Source: an uncultured SAR86 cluster bacterium (GTDB lineage Bacteria; Pseudomonadota; Gammaproteobacteria; Magnimaribacterales; Magnimaribacteraceae). Taken from it: 41,992 nt of DNA. The notes below the pieces were generated by a model, which did not search any database, was not told the DNA's origin, and worked only from the letters and a program-made list of their open reading frames with translations. The translations under genes were made by a program, and so were the position numbers. Of the stretch, positions 33,637 to 41,992 are shown in pieces; position 1 is the stretch's first letter, and every line of letters begins with the position of its first letter. The DNA is taken from contig CALJVP010000006.1 in NCBI GenBank assembly GCA_937773605.1, positions 1-41,992 on the forward strand, in the 5' to 3' direction.

Positions 33637-34794
33637 ATGTCTGAATATAAAATATTTACTTCAGAATCAGTATCAGAAGGACATCCGGATAAAATGGCAG
33701 ATCAAATCTCTGATGCAGTCCTAGATGCAATGCTAAAAGATGATCCTGAATCAAGAGTGGCTTGTGAAACGCTTGTTAAAGATAATTTAGTGGTTCTTGC
33801 AGGAGAAATTACAAGCGCATCAACTCCAGACCTAGAAGCCATAACAAGAAAAGTTATCACTGACATTGGCTACGATGACATAGCAACTGGGACTGATGGA
33901 GCTACTTGTAAAGTAATGAATGCAATTGGCAAACAATCTCAAGATATTGCTCAAGGAGTAAATGAAGGTGAAGGTGAAGACTTAAATCAAGGAGCAGGAG
34001 ATCAAGGGTTAATGTTTGGTTATGCAACTAATGAAACAGAAGTTTTAATGCCCGCTCCCATAACTTATTCACACAGACTGGTTGAACAACAAGCATTTAT
34101 TAGAAAATCAGGGAAACTTAGCTGGTTAAGACCTGATGCCAAAAGTCAGGTCAGTTTTGTTTACGGTGAAGATGGTAAGCCAGAATCTATTTCTGCAGTG
34201 GTAGTATCTACACAACACGATCCAGATGTTACACAAGATGATTTAAAAGAAGGCGTTATGGAAGAAATAGTTAAGCCCATATTACCTTCTAATTGGCTTA
34301 ACGCAGATACAAAATATTTCATAAATCCAACTGGTAAATTTGTTATAGGTGGTCCAGCTGGAGATTGTGGATTAACAGGAAGAAAAATTATAGTTGATAC
34401 GTACGGCGGTATGGCGAGACATGGTGGGGGTGCATTCTCAGGTAAAGACCCTTCTAAAGTAGATCGTTCAGCTGCTTACGCAGGAAGATATGTAGCTAAG
34501 AATATAGTTGCTGCCGGACTAGCAGATAAATGTGAAATACAAGTTTCATATGCTATTGGAGTTGCCGAGCCAACATCAATCAGTGTAAATACCTTCGGCA
34601 CATCAAAAATTTCTGAAGAAAAAATTGCTGATCTAATTAGAGAACATTTTGATCTCAGACCAAGACAACTAATTAACATGTTGGACTTGAAAAGACCTAT
34701 TTATCAAGCAACAGCTGCCTATGGTCACTTTGGAAGAGAAGAAGATGCATTTACTTGGGAAAGAACAGATAAAGTTGATGCCCTTAAGTCATAA
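33637..34794 (+). CDS. metK: S-adenosylmethionine synthase
   Basis: A 385-residue MAT making SAM from methionine and ATP. Motifs: [17 protein letters not shown] from residue 15, the methionine loop [15 protein letters not shown] (about 116-130), [14 protein letters not shown], and the P-loop-like [19 protein letters not shown]. Length standard. First gene of a metK-ahcY-metF series, which supplies SAM, recycles S-adenosylhomocysteine and provides the methyl group for methionine. Confidence 0.98.
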   Translation: MSEYKIFTSESVSEGHPDKMADQISDAVLDAMLKDDPESRVACETLVKDNLVVLAGEITSASTPDLEAITRKVITDIGYDDIATGTDGATCKVMNAIGKQSQDIAQGVNEGEGEDLNQGAGDQGLMFGYATNETEVLMPAPITYSHRLVEQQAFIRKSGKLSWLRPDAKSQVSFVYGEDGKPESISAVVVSTQHDPDVTQDDLKEGVMEEIVKPILPSNWLNADTKYFINPTGKFVIGGPAGDCGLTGRKIIVDTYGGMARHGGGAFSGKDPSKVDRSAAYAGRYVAKNIVAAGLADKCEIQVSYAIGVAEPTSISVNTFGTSKISEEKIADLIREHFDLRPRQLINMLDLKRPIYQATAAYGHFGREEDAFTWERTDKVDALKS

Positions 34795-34821
34795 AATATA
34801 AATATAAACAAAAATAAGAAA

Positions 34822-36228
34822 ATGGAAACAACAAATAGCCAAGACTACAAGGTAGTAGATTTGTCCCTAGCGGAATGGGGAAGAAAGGAAATTGTAATAG
34901 CTCAGTCTGAAATGCCAGCTCTAATGAAGCTAAGAGAGCGCTATGCAAATGAACAGCCTTTGAAGGGAGCCAAGGTTCTGGGGTGCATACATATGACTAT
35001 TCAAACTGCTGTGCTTATCGAAACTTTAACTGCGCTTGGAGCAGAAGTGAGGTGGTCTGGTTGCAATATATTCTCTACCCAAGATCATGCTGCAGCTGCA
35101 ATAGCTGATGCGGGAATACCCGTATTTGCTTGGAAAGGTCAAACCGATGAAGAGTTTGATTGGTGTATCGAGCAAACCATCTTAAAAGATGGTGCTCCTT
35201 GGGACGCCAATATGATACTTGACGATGGAGGAGATCTAACAGCGATGGTTCATACTAAATATCCTGAAATATTAGAAAATATCCACGGCATAACTGAAGA
35301 GACTACAACAGGAGTTGTTAGGCTTCATGAAATGATAGAGTCAAACGAACTCAAAGTGCCAGCTATAAATGTTAATGACTCTGTTACTAAATCAAAAAAT
35401 GATAATAAATACGGCACCAGACACAGCCTGAATGACGGCATTAAGAGGGGAACAGATATGTTCCTAGCTGGAAGAAAGGCCCTTGTCATAGGTTATGGCG
35501 ATGTGGGTAAAGGTTCTGCTCAAAGTTTAAAGCAAGAAGGAATGGTTGTAAGAGTTACAGAAGTGGATCCTATTTGTGCAATGCAAGCTTGCATGGACGG
35601 ATACGAAGTTGTGTCTCCTTATATTGATGGAATTAATAAAAATAGTGAAGAATCTATCAATAAATTACTTCTTGAGGATACAGATCTTGTGGTTACTTCA
35701 ACGGGAAACTACAAAGTTTGTGATAAACATATGCTTAAAGCGCTTAAAAAAGGAGCCGTTGTTTGTAATATAGGGCATTTTGATACTGAGATTGATACTG
35801 CTTTCATGAGAGAAGAATGGGCTTGGGAAGAAGTCAAACCTCAAGTTCATAAAATCTTTAAAGATACAAAAGCTGGAGAAAAGCCTAACTTAGAAAGTGA
35901 TGATTATTTAATTTTGCTATCGGAAGGAAGGCTGGTAAACCTCGGTAATGCTACCGGGCATCCATCCAGAATAATGGATGGCTCTTTCGCAAACCAAGTG
36001 CTAGCTCAGATGTATTTGTATGAAAAGAAATTTGCAAACATCAATGATGAAGAAGTTAAAAAAGATCTCATCAAAGTAGAAGTGCTTCCCAAAAAACTAG
36101 ACGAAGAAGTCGCCGCTTATATGGTGGAAGGTTTTGGGGGAGTGATGACAAAACTTTCAGACAAGCAAGCAGACTACATAAATGTACCAACAGAAGGGCC
36201 ATTTAAAACTGAGATCTACAAGTACTAA
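34822..36228 (+). CDS. ahcY: Adenosylhomocysteinase
   Basis: A 468-residue SAH hydrolase that splits S-adenosylhomocysteine reversibly to homocysteine and adenosine. NAD-binding [14 protein letters not shown] (about 226-239), substrate motifs [24 protein letters not shown] and [18 protein letters not shown] with the catalytic Lys and Asp; C-terminal Lys-Tyr ending (TEIYKY). The length and the insertion relative to human SAHH fit the proteobacterial form. Directly between metK and metF, 12 bases before metF. Confidence 0.97.
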   Translation: METTNSQDYKVVDLSLAEWGRKEIVIAQSEMPALMKLRERYANEQPLKGAKVLGCIHMTIQTAVLIETLTALGAEVRWSGCNIFSTQDHAAAAIADAGIPVFAWKGQTDEEFDWCIEQTILKDGAPWDANMILDDGGDLTAMVHTKYPEILENIHGITEETTTGVVRLHEMIESNELKVPAINVNDSVTKSKNDNKYGTRHSLNDGIKRGTDMFLAGRKALVIGYGDVGKGSAQSLKQEGMVVRVTEVDPICAMQACMDGYEVVSPYIDGINKNSEESINKLLLEDTDLVVTSTGNYKVCDKHMLKALKKGAVVCNIGHFDTEIDTAFMREEWAWEEVKPQVHKIFKDTKAGEKPNLESDDYLILLSEGRLVNLGNATGHPSRIMDGSFANQVLAQMYLYEKKFANINDEEVKKDLIKVEVLPKKLDEEVAAYMVEGFGGVMTKLSDKQADYINVPTEGPFKTEIYKY

Positions 36229-36240
36229 CAGAGAAGATTT

Positions 36241-37074
36241 ATGGAAACAAACTCAAAAAATTTAAGTTTTGAGTTTTATCCTCCCAAGACTGATCTGGGA
36301 AAAGAGAAACTCATATCCGTAACTAAAGAATTAGCGCTTTTTAAGCCTGAATATTTTTCGGTAACTTTTGGAGCAGGGGGTTCTACGCAAGAAGGTACTT
36401 TTAATACTTGTTTGGCTTTGCAAAATAAAACAAGTGTAGAGCCTTGTGCGCATATCAGCGGAGTCACGGCAGATAAGGAGCAAATCAAGTCTATTCTTGA
36501 ATCCTATAAAGAAGCCGGTTTTAAAAAGCTCGTGGTATTGAGAGGGGATCTACCATCTGGAGTTGGGGGCTATGGAGATTTCATATACGCCAAAGACCTT
36601 CTAGAATACATAAAATCTCTTTACGGCAATCAATTCCATTTACAAGTTGGTGCCTATCCTGAAGTGCATCCTCAAGCAAAATCTGCTGAAGATGATTTTA
36701 TTCACTTTTCTAATAAAGTTAAAGCTGGAGCAGATGGTGCTATCACTCAATTCTTCTTTTCACCTGAAGCCTACTATGAATTCATGGATAGATCTGAAAA
36801 AGCAAACCTGGGAATACCAATCACCCCTGGACTGATAACTATTACAAATAAAGAATCACTTTTAAGAATGGCTATTAGTTGTGGCGCAAAGATTCCTAAA
36901 AAAATTATTAAAGATTTAGATAAATTAAATGAGGAAGATGTAACTAAGTATGGAATTGACGTGTTAACTAAACTAGCAGAAGACTTATTATCGTTTGGAG
37001 CTCCGGGAATACATTTTTACACCATTAACAAATTAGAACCGACAAAGGCTATAGTAGAATCATTGAAGTTATAA
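36241..37074 (+). CDS. metF: 5,10-methylenetetrahydrofolate reductase
   Basis: A 277-residue FAD-dependent TIM-barrel enzyme producing 5-methyl-THF for methionine synthase. Family marks: N-terminal SFEFYPPKTD with the catalytic Glu, SVTFGAGGSTQEGT, AHISGVTADK, LVVLRGDLP, YPEVHPQA and GADGAITQFFFSPEAY. Slightly shorter than the 296-residue E. coli protein. Tightly placed between ahcY and argH, with one base before argH, so the whole run is probably one transcript. Confidence 0.96.
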   Translation: METNSKNLSFEFYPPKTDLGKEKLISVTKELALFKPEYFSVTFGAGGSTQEGTFNTCLALQNKTSVEPCAHISGVTADKEQIKSILESYKEAGFKKLVVLRGDLPSGVGGYGDFIYAKDLLEYIKSLYGNQFHLQVGAYPEVHPQAKSAEDDFIHFSNKVKAGADGAITQFFFSPEAYYEFMDRSEKANLGIPITPGLITITNKESLLRMAISCGAKIPKKIIKDLDKLNEEDVTKYGIDVLTKLAEDLLSFGAPGIHFYTINKLEPTKAIVESLKL

Positions 37075-37075
37075 G

Positions 37076-38395
37076 ATGAAGAAGAAAACTACAACAAACC
37101 CTCTTTGGGGAGGGAGATTCACTGGATCAGCTAGCAAATCAGTACAAAACTATACCAGTTCTGTTGATGTCGATAAAAGGCTATACAAAGAAGATATTGC
37201 TGGTTCTTTGGCTTATGCTTTAGGACTAAAAGAAGCAAAAGTTATCTCTGCAAAAGACTACTCCAAAATATCCAAAGGTTTAAAGAGCATACTAAAAGAA
37301 ATAGAAAGCGGTAAATTTCAATGGGATAAGAGTCTTGAGGACGTTCACATGAATATAGAGTCTGCTTTAATAAAGAAGGCCGGAAATTCAGCAAAGAAGC
37401 TTCACACCGGCAGATCAAGAAATGATCAAATTTCTACGGACTTAAGGTTGCATTTAGACACTGTAATTAAAAATATTCTTAATTTAATTAACCAAGCTCA
37501 GCTGTCAATTGTGGAGAAAGCTAAAGTTCACGCTGAAGATATCATGCCTGGCTTCACACACATGCAAATAGCTCAGCCCGTCACTTTAGGTCACCACCTT
37601 TTATCTTGGTTTGAAATGCTAGAAAGAGATTTCTCAAGGTTCTCTGAAACCAAAGAAAGAATGAGTGTTATGCCGTTGGGGTCTGCTGCATTAGCTGGCA
37701 GCAGGTTTAGAGTAGATAGAGAGAAACTTGCCAAAAGACTAGATTTTAATAGCACTTCAAATAATTCAATGGACGCTGTAAGTGACAGGGATTTTGTTAT
37801 CGAATTCACGGCTAATTCAAGTATTCTTGGTATTCACCTCTCAAGAATCTGTGAAGAACTCGTGATATGGTCTTCTTCTCAGTTCAATTATGTACAGCTC
37901 TCAGATGAATTCTGCACTGGCTCTTCCATCATGCCTCAGAAAAAAAATCCTGATGTGGCTGAATTGATAAGAGGCGGCTCTTCTAAAACAATTGCAAGTC
38001 TAATGGGCTTATTGTCACTGATGAAAAATCAGCCTTTATCTTACAATAGGGATATGCAAGAGGATAAAGAATTTATTTTTTCTGCCTCTGATTATTGCAC
38101 ATCGAGTTTAGAACTTTTTTCTCGTATGGTAAGCGAGATGACAGCCAACACGGAGAGAATGAAAGACGATTGTAATATGGGGCAGATCACAGCAACTGAC
38201 TTAGCGGATTATCTTGTAGAGCGGGATGTGCCCTTCAGGAAAGCACACGAAGTTGTAGGGAAAATTGTGAAACATGCGGAAAGTAAAAATCTACAAATTT
38301 TTGAACTCCCGATTAATGAACTGCAAAAATTTACAAAAGTTATCTCAAATGACGTTAAAAGTTACCTCGACCCCTCACGAGGCTATAAAAGCTAG
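37076..38395 (+). CDS. argH: Argininosuccinate lyase, frameshifted near its 3' end
   Basis: As read, 439 residues of ArgH, which releases fumarate and arginine from argininosuccinate. Start KKTTTNPLWGGRFTG is family-like; TGRSRND at 111-117; catalytic T161-H162 (GFTHMQIAQP); the flexible serine loop GSSIMPQKKNPD from 282. The frame ends in LDPSRGYKS-stop, which is not an ArgH ending. The neighbouring frame continues with PHEAIKARNLKGGTAP, the normal C-terminal signature. Removing one C from the CCCC at 38371-38374 gives LDPHEAIKARN and a 466-residue protein ending at 38477, the expected length. A sequencing error is likelier than loss of an arginine gene. Confidence 0.93.
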   Translation: MKKKTTTNPLWGGRFTGSASKSVQNYTSSVDVDKRLYKEDIAGSLAYALGLKEAKVISAKDYSKISKGLKSILKEIESGKFQWDKSLEDVHMNIESALIKKAGNSAKKLHTGRSRNDQISTDLRLHLDTVIKNILNLINQAQLSIVEKAKVHAEDIMPGFTHMQIAQPVTLGHHLLSWFEMLERDFSRFSETKERMSVMPLGSAALAGSRFRVDREKLAKRLDFNSTSNNSMDAVSDRDFVIEFTANSSILGIHLSRICEELVIWSSSQFNYVQLSDEFCTGSSIMPQKKNPDVAELIRGGSSKTIASLMGLLSLMKNQPLSYNRDMQEDKEFIFSASDYCTSSLELFSRMVSEMTANTERMKDDCNMGQITATDLADYLVERDVPFRKAHEVVGKIVKHAESKNLQIFELPINELQKFTKVISNDVKSYLDPSRGYKS

Positions 38396-38477
38396 AAATC
38401 TCAAAGGCGGAACAGCACCTGCGCAGGTTAAAAAGCAAGTTGCCCGAGCTTTAAAATTGATCAAGAATAGAAAATAA
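38375..38477 (+). other. Displaced C-terminal segment of argH (other frame)
   Basis: Continuation of ArgH in the shifted frame: HEAIKARNLKGGTAPAQVKK to the stop TAA at 38475-38477. It corresponds to the last 34 residues of a normal ArgH, including the GGTAPxQV motif. A frame opening upstream at 38274 covers the same bases but is an artefact of the frameshift, not a gene of its own. Confidence 0.9.
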
Positions 38478-38609
38478 ATGTTTTCTGTAACAATTAGAAT
38501 AATTCTACTACTTTCGGTTTGTTCTGGATTGTTTTCTGCATGCGGTCAAAAAGGACCGCTATATATTCCAAAAGAAACATATAATGCTGCTCATGCATGG
38601 GGTAAATAA
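38478..38609 (+). CDS. lptM: LptM (YifL)-type small lipoprotein
   Basis: A 43-residue lipoprotein: a hydrophobic signal, the lipobox FSAC with the acylated Cys at residue 22, then the family signature CGQKGPLYIP and a short tail. LptM stabilises the LPS translocon LptD during oxidative folding at the outer membrane in E. coli. The ATG follows the reconstructed argH stop with no gap, and the 3' end overlaps lysA. lptM next to lysA-dapF is a conserved gammaproteobacterial neighbourhood. Too short for most ORF cut-offs. Confidence 0.92.
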   Translation: MFSVTIRIILLLSVCSGLFSACGQKGPLYIPKETYNAAHAWGK

Positions 38610-39840
38610 GAAGAACGGAGAACTATACCTAGACGATACATCATTATCTGATCTAGCGATTTCATTTGGAACTCCCTCTTACATTTATTCCGCCTCTCAA
38701 ATCAAAGACAACTTCTTGGAGTATAAAGACTCCATGCGCATGAATGACAAAGTTTGCTTTGCTGTTAAATCCAATTCTAATATTGCAATTCTTAAGCTTT
38801 TAAATTCTTTGGGTTCGGGATTTGATGTTGTTTCAGGAAATGAATTAAAAAGGTGTTTGGTGGCTGGAGCCGACTCTAAAAATATTGTCTTTTCGGGTGT
38901 CGGTAAAACAAAAGAAGAAATTAGATTAGCAGTGGAAAATAATATTTTTTCTATCAACATAGAATCTGAGAGTGAATTAGAAAGAATAATAGAAATTGTT
39001 GAAGAGGTCGATAAAAAAGTGGATTGTGCAATCAGAGTAAACCCAGACATATCTGCTGAATCACACCCTTACATTACAACAGGATTAAAAACTTCTAAGT
39101 TTGGCGTCACCAGTCAAGTTGCATTGACTATGTCCAAAAGAATTCAAGAAATTAAAAACATAAACTTAATAGGCCTGGCCTGCCACATAGGCTCTCAAAT
39201 AACCAAACCTGAACTCATTCTTGACAGTCTTGATCATCTCATTGAGTTGGCTAATAAAATAAATAAAGAATCAAATAGTATTAAATTTATAGATATTGGT
39301 GGGGGATTGGGCATTACTTACAAAGATGAAGACAGCGCAAATGCAAAAGACATAATGACTAGAGTTTTAAATAAAATCAAAACTCTTAATTTTGATTTGG
39401 TGGTTGAGCCTGGAAGGTCAATAACAGGGAATGCCGGTGTTTTATTGTCGCAAGTTGAATACATTAAAGAAACGGAAGCCTCAAACTTTGCCATTGTGGA
39501 TGCTGGAATGAATGATCTTATGAGACCGTCTCTTTACTCCGCATGGCACAACATTAGTGCGGTCAAAGATCTTGATGTTCTTGAAAAAGAATATGAAATC
39601 GTGGGTCCAGTTTGTGAAAGTGCTGATAGCTTGGCTAAAAACAGGAAGCTTAAAATTGAAGAGGGTTCTGTTATTGCAATTCATGATGTTGGAGCCTATG
39701 GCAGCACAATGGCCTCAAACTACAACACAAGATTAAGACCTCCTGAGATAATGGTTGATGGGTCAGATGTTCGATTAATTAAAAGAAGGGAAACTTTTGA
39801 AGAACTAATTTCCTTTGAAGACTCGGCTGATGAAAATTGA
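38593..39840 (+). CDS. lysA: Diaminopimelate decarboxylase
   Basis: A 415-residue PLP enzyme making L-lysine from meso-diaminopimelate. The PLP lysine is in VCFAVKSNSN; the HIGSQI motif, the glycine loop DIGGGLG, EPGRSI and the C-terminal GPVCESAD (active-site Cys) and GAYG motifs are present in the usual order. ATG 38593 (MHGVNKKNGELYLDD) matches known starts better than ATG 38584; both overlap lptM. The stop overlaps the dapF start, so lysA and dapF, consecutive users of the same substrate pool, are co-translated. Confidence 0.96.
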   Translation: MHGVNKKNGELYLDDTSLSDLAISFGTPSYIYSASQIKDNFLEYKDSMRMNDKVCFAVKSNSNIAILKLLNSLGSGFDVVSGNELKRCLVAGADSKNIVFSGVGKTKEEIRLAVENNIFSINIESESELERIIEIVEEVDKKVDCAIRVNPDISAESHPYITTGLKTSKFGVTSQVALTMSKRIQEIKNINLIGLACHIGSQITKPELILDSLDHLIELANKINKESNSIKFIDIGGGLGITYKDEDSANAKDIMTRVLNKIKTLNFDLVVEPGRSITGNAGVLLSQVEYIKETEASNFAIVDAGMNDLMRPSLYSAWHNISAVKDLDVLEKEYEIVGPVCESADSLAKNRKLKIEEGSVIAIHDVGAYGSTMASNYNTRLRPPEIMVDGSDVRLIKRRETFEELISFEDSADEN

Positions 39841-40657
39841 AGCACACAGGCTATCTGGGCTTGGTAATATAATCTTACTGGTAGACTTGATAAGACAGCC
39901 CGGCGAAATAAAGAGCCCTGATATAAAAAAAATAATTCAAGGGGATACAGTTCATTTTGATCAATTGATAACCATTGAACCTCCCAAAGAGCCTCAGATG
40001 GATTTAAGTGTCCAGATTTTTAATAACGATGGATCAAAAGCTAACAACTGCATTAACGGCGCCAGGTGTTTAACTAAATATGTATCTGATAGTGGCCTAA
40101 TCCCCCAAAAAAAATTCTCCGTCAACACCGATGGAGGAATATGGCAATTGTCAGATAATCAAGATGGAAGCTTCTCTGTTGAAATGCCTCCGCCTAATTT
40201 CACACAGGGCCAGGAAAGCCTTCCAACGATAAACTCTAATAAAAAATATGTTCTAGATATTGAAGATATCAATCTTGAAGTAGCCCTTGTTAATATTGGA
40301 AATCCTCATGCCGTTTGCTACCTTGAAAACATTGTTGATTTTCCTTTGACATCCATAGGTGCAAAACTGCAAGACAGCAGATGGTACCCAGATGGGGTCA
40401 ATTTTGGCATCGCGAAAGTAAACTCGAGGAACAACATAGATCTCAGGGTCTATGAAAGAGGTGCTGGAGAAACTCTGGCTTGTGGCAGCGGTGCTTGTGC
40501 TGCTGTAGTTGCAGGATGCCAAGAAGGATTGCTTGATGATGAAGTTGAGGTAAACTTTAAAGAGGGGAAACTAAATATCAGCTATAAGAAGTATTCTGGT
40601 ACCTTGATTGCACGTGGCGGAGCTGATTATTTAGATAATTTGTCACTAGAGATATGA
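39830..40657 (+). CDS. dapF: Diaminopimelate epimerase, with altered substrate loops
   Basis: A 275-residue cofactor-independent epimerase converting L,L- to meso-diaminopimelate for lysine and peptidoglycan. Both catalytic cysteines are there: the first in NCINGARC, the second in GETLACGSGACAA. HFDQL, IFNNDGS, NIGNPHA and YERGAGET are typical. Three usually strict places differ: GLGNDF reads GLGNII, CGNGARC reads CINGARC, and the glycine-rich GVGFDQ reads TVHFDQ. An ATG at 39815 is in frame inside lysA, but MKIEAHRLSGLGN at 39830 is the family-like start, overlapping lysA by 11 bases. The stop overlaps the DUF484 start (ATGA). Confidence 0.93.
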   Translation: MKIEAHRLSGLGNIILLVDLIRQPGEIKSPDIKKIIQGDTVHFDQLITIEPPKEPQMDLSVQIFNNDGSKANNCINGARCLTKYVSDSGLIPQKKFSVNTDGGIWQLSDNQDGSFSVEMPPPNFTQGQESLPTINSNKKYVLDIEDINLEVALVNIGNPHAVCYLENIVDFPLTSIGAKLQDSRWYPDGVNFGIAKVNSRNNIDLRVYERGAGETLACGSGACAAVVAGCQEGLLDDEVEVNFKEGKLNISYKKYSGTLIARGGADYLDNLSLEI

Positions 40658-41325
40658 AAGAAATTAAAAAAAAATCTCTTACAAATAAAGAGGTAGCTGA
40701 CTTCCTCCTTTTTAATCCGGATTTCTTATCCAAAAACCCAGAAATACTTAATTCCATTGAAGTGATCCATGAAACCGGTGGAGCTGTCTCCCTCATACAG
40801 CGTCAAGTTGAGATGCTAAGAGAAAATTACAATTCAACCACAAATAATTTATTAGATCTTTTGTCCATAGCCAAGGCCAATGAAGAGATTTTTTCCCAAA
40901 CTAAAGAGTTAATTCTTGACCTAATTGAAGCTGACTCCATAGTTAAAATTGCTGAAAGGATTGAATTTACCTTTGAGAAGCAATTCAATGCCACTAAATG
41001 TCGTCTTGTATTCTTTAAAGAACATAAAGACATTCCTAAAGGTAGATTTAAAGACGCCAAACAATCTCACGATAATTTTGGTGATAAGTACAACACACAA
41101 GATATCTACTGCGGGCCCATCACGGAAAAACAGGCTACTTTTCTATTTGGTAAACGAACCAAAATTATTGAATGTGCCTTGGTGCCATTAAGAAGTGCTG
41201 AATTCCCGGGTCTTATTGCGATTGGCTCAAATATTGAAGGTAAATACAACGCAGAAAAGGATACCCTATTTTTAGATTTTATTGCTGAAGTTACAAATAA
41301 ACTCATAGAAAAATCCAATCAGTAA
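40654..41325 (+). CDS. DUF484 family protein (GAF-like)
   Basis: A 223-residue DUF484 protein, found between dapF and xerC across Gammaproteobacteria. N-terminal short helical part (SLTNKEVADFLLFNPDFLSKNPEIL), a coiled-coil linker with LIQRQVEMLRENY, then a GAF-like C-terminal domain (about 85-220; ALVPLRSAEFPGLIAIGS). Function not established; GAF-like domains often bind small molecules. It overlaps dapF by 4 bases and touches xerC, which supports a role tied to that operon. Confidence 0.9.
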   Translation: MKEIKKKSLTNKEVADFLLFNPDFLSKNPEILNSIEVIHETGGAVSLIQRQVEMLRENYNSTTNNLLDLLSIAKANEEIFSQTKELILDLIEADSIVKIAERIEFTFEKQFNATKCRLVFFKEHKDIPKGRFKDAKQSHDNFGDKYNTQDIYCGPITEKQATFLFGKRTKIIECALVPLRSAEFPGLIAIGSNIEGKYNAEKDTLFLDFIAEVTNKLIEKSNQ

Positions 41326-41992
41326 ATGCTCTTAAATGAGGTAAACAACTTCCTCTCTAACTTAGAAATAGTTAAGCAACTGTCTTTTCATACCATTGAT
41401 AACTACAAAAGAGATGTAGAAAAATTTTGTTCCTACCTTTCAGAAGAAGACATTTCTTCATGGCAAAATGTAAGAGAGCATGAAGTAAGAAGTTATATTA
41501 ATAAAGAAAGAAGAAGAGGGTTAAATCCAAGGAGCTTGCAAAGAATTTTATCTTCCATAAGAAGTTTTTTTAATTATTTGGTTGATGAAAACATTATTCA
41601 ACTAAATCCTGCATTAGCGATTAATTCTCCAAAGGCAGCTAATCTACTTCCTAAAGCTTTGGACACTGACCTGGTTCAAAAATTATTAGACTTCAAAGCC
41701 GAAGGAGCAATTGAAATAAGAGATAAAGCAATGGCAGAACTTCTGTATTCTTCTGGGTTAAGGTTAGCAGAACTCTGCAGCCTCGACCTTACAAGCATTT
41801 CTATAAAAGAAAGGAGTTGCAGAGTAACGGGGAAAGGTAATAAAACTAGAGACCTGCCCATAGGCAGGAAAGCCATTCAATCAATTAGAGACTGGTTGAT
41901 ACACCGGAATAACTATATTAAAGAAGAAAACTCTGAAGAGGTATTGGCTTTATTCCTTAACAATAAAGGCAAAAGGATATCACCTAGATCTG
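41326..41992 (+). CDS. xerC: Tyrosine recombinase XerC (3' partial)
   Basis: The first 222 residues of XerC, which with XerD resolves chromosome dimers at dif. The N-terminal SAM-like core-binding domain (about 1-90: LLNEVNNFLSNLEIVKQ, then YKRDVEKFCSYLSEEDI) and the start of the catalytic domain are present, with the first catalytic Arg in SSGLRLAELCSLDL and the catalytic hairpin Lys in TGKGNKTRDLPI. The HxxR, second His and the nucleophilic Tyr lie beyond the window edge. Position after dapF-DUF484 is the standard chromosomal one, so this is the housekeeping recombinase and not a phage integrase. ATG follows the DUF484 stop immediately. Confidence 0.95.
   Translation, partial: MLLNEVNNFLSNLEIVKQLSFHTIDNYKRDVEKFCSYLSEEDISSWQNVREHEVRSYINKERRRGLNPRSLQRILSSIRSFFNYLVDENIIQLNPALAINSPKAANLLPKALDTDLVQKLLDFKAEGAIEIRDKAMAELLYSSGLRLAELCSLDLTSISIKERSCRVTGKGNKTRDLPIGRKAIQSIRDWLIHRNNYIKEENSEEVLALFLNNKGKRISPRS

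Noticed and set aside
38274-38477. Separate 67-residue gene on the plus strand
   Set aside because: It is the shifted-frame C-terminus of argH; its last 34 residues are the ArgH ending and the first part is an out-of-frame reading of argH.
41326-41992. Phage integrase marking a mobile element
   Set aside because: Gene context dapF-DUF484-xerC is the conserved chromosomal one, and there are no other phage genes or attachment repeats visible.

Overview
The window is a compact, AT-rich bacterial chromosome segment. Gene content and order point to Gammaproteobacteria. Blocks such as miaB-ybeZ-ybeY-corC-lnt, ubiE-ubiB-tatABC, pepP-ubiH facing zapA-6S RNA-fau, and lptM-lysA-dapF-DUF484-xerC are classic for that class, with a Pseudomonas-like flavour (hisE beside tatA, lysA between lptM and dapF, DUF1820 beside miaB). 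Low GC, tiny intergenic gaps and repeated overlaps of convergent gene ends suggest a streamlined marine lineage such as SAR86; that assignment is inference and could be tested with any of the housekeeping proteins.

Layout. 1-5604 is the accessory end: an aldo/keto reductase (cut by the window edge), an overlapping SyrP/TauD-type 2-oxoglutarate oxygenase, a serine hydrolase of the beta-lactamase fold, an exported esterase carrying two EF-hands, a frameshifted SAM methyltransferase and a short-chain dehydrogenase. 5596-10511 holds priA, rpmE (L31 with an unusual repeated acidic tail), an unknown exported protein, coaBC, rpmB and rpmG. 10504-16634 holds ubiH, pepP, a ZapB-like coiled coil, zapA, 6S RNA, fau, ilvA and rpiA. 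16668-23089 is a minus-strand envelope and RNA block: glutathione peroxidase-like protein, L,D-transpeptidase, lnt, corC, ybeY, ybeZ and miaB. 23159-28845 has DUF1820, orn, a DUF6279 lipoprotein, ubiE, ubiB, hisE and tatABC. 28823-33494 is dtd-fba-pgk-tkt on the minus strand. 33637 to the end is one long plus-strand run: metK-ahcY-metF (activated methyl cycle), argH, lptM, lysA-dapF (lysine/peptidoglycan), DUF484 and xerC (cut by the window edge).

Three places read as if 1-2 extra bases were present: the third repeat of the rpmE tail, the methyltransferase near 4272, and argH in a C run at 38371-38374. In the methyltransferase and argH, removing one base restores a family-typical C-terminus and a normal length. 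Sequencing or assembly error is the simplest explanation, at least for argH.

I found no tRNA, rRNA operon, CRISPR array, insertion sequence or prophage, and no non-coding stretch longer than 300 bases apart from the RNA gene region noted. Most of the window is ordinary core genome. The observations most worth a second look are the repeated L31 tail, the UbiB with two altered kinase-like motifs in a cluster lacking ubiJ, the EF-hand esterase, and the DapF and GPx active-site variants.
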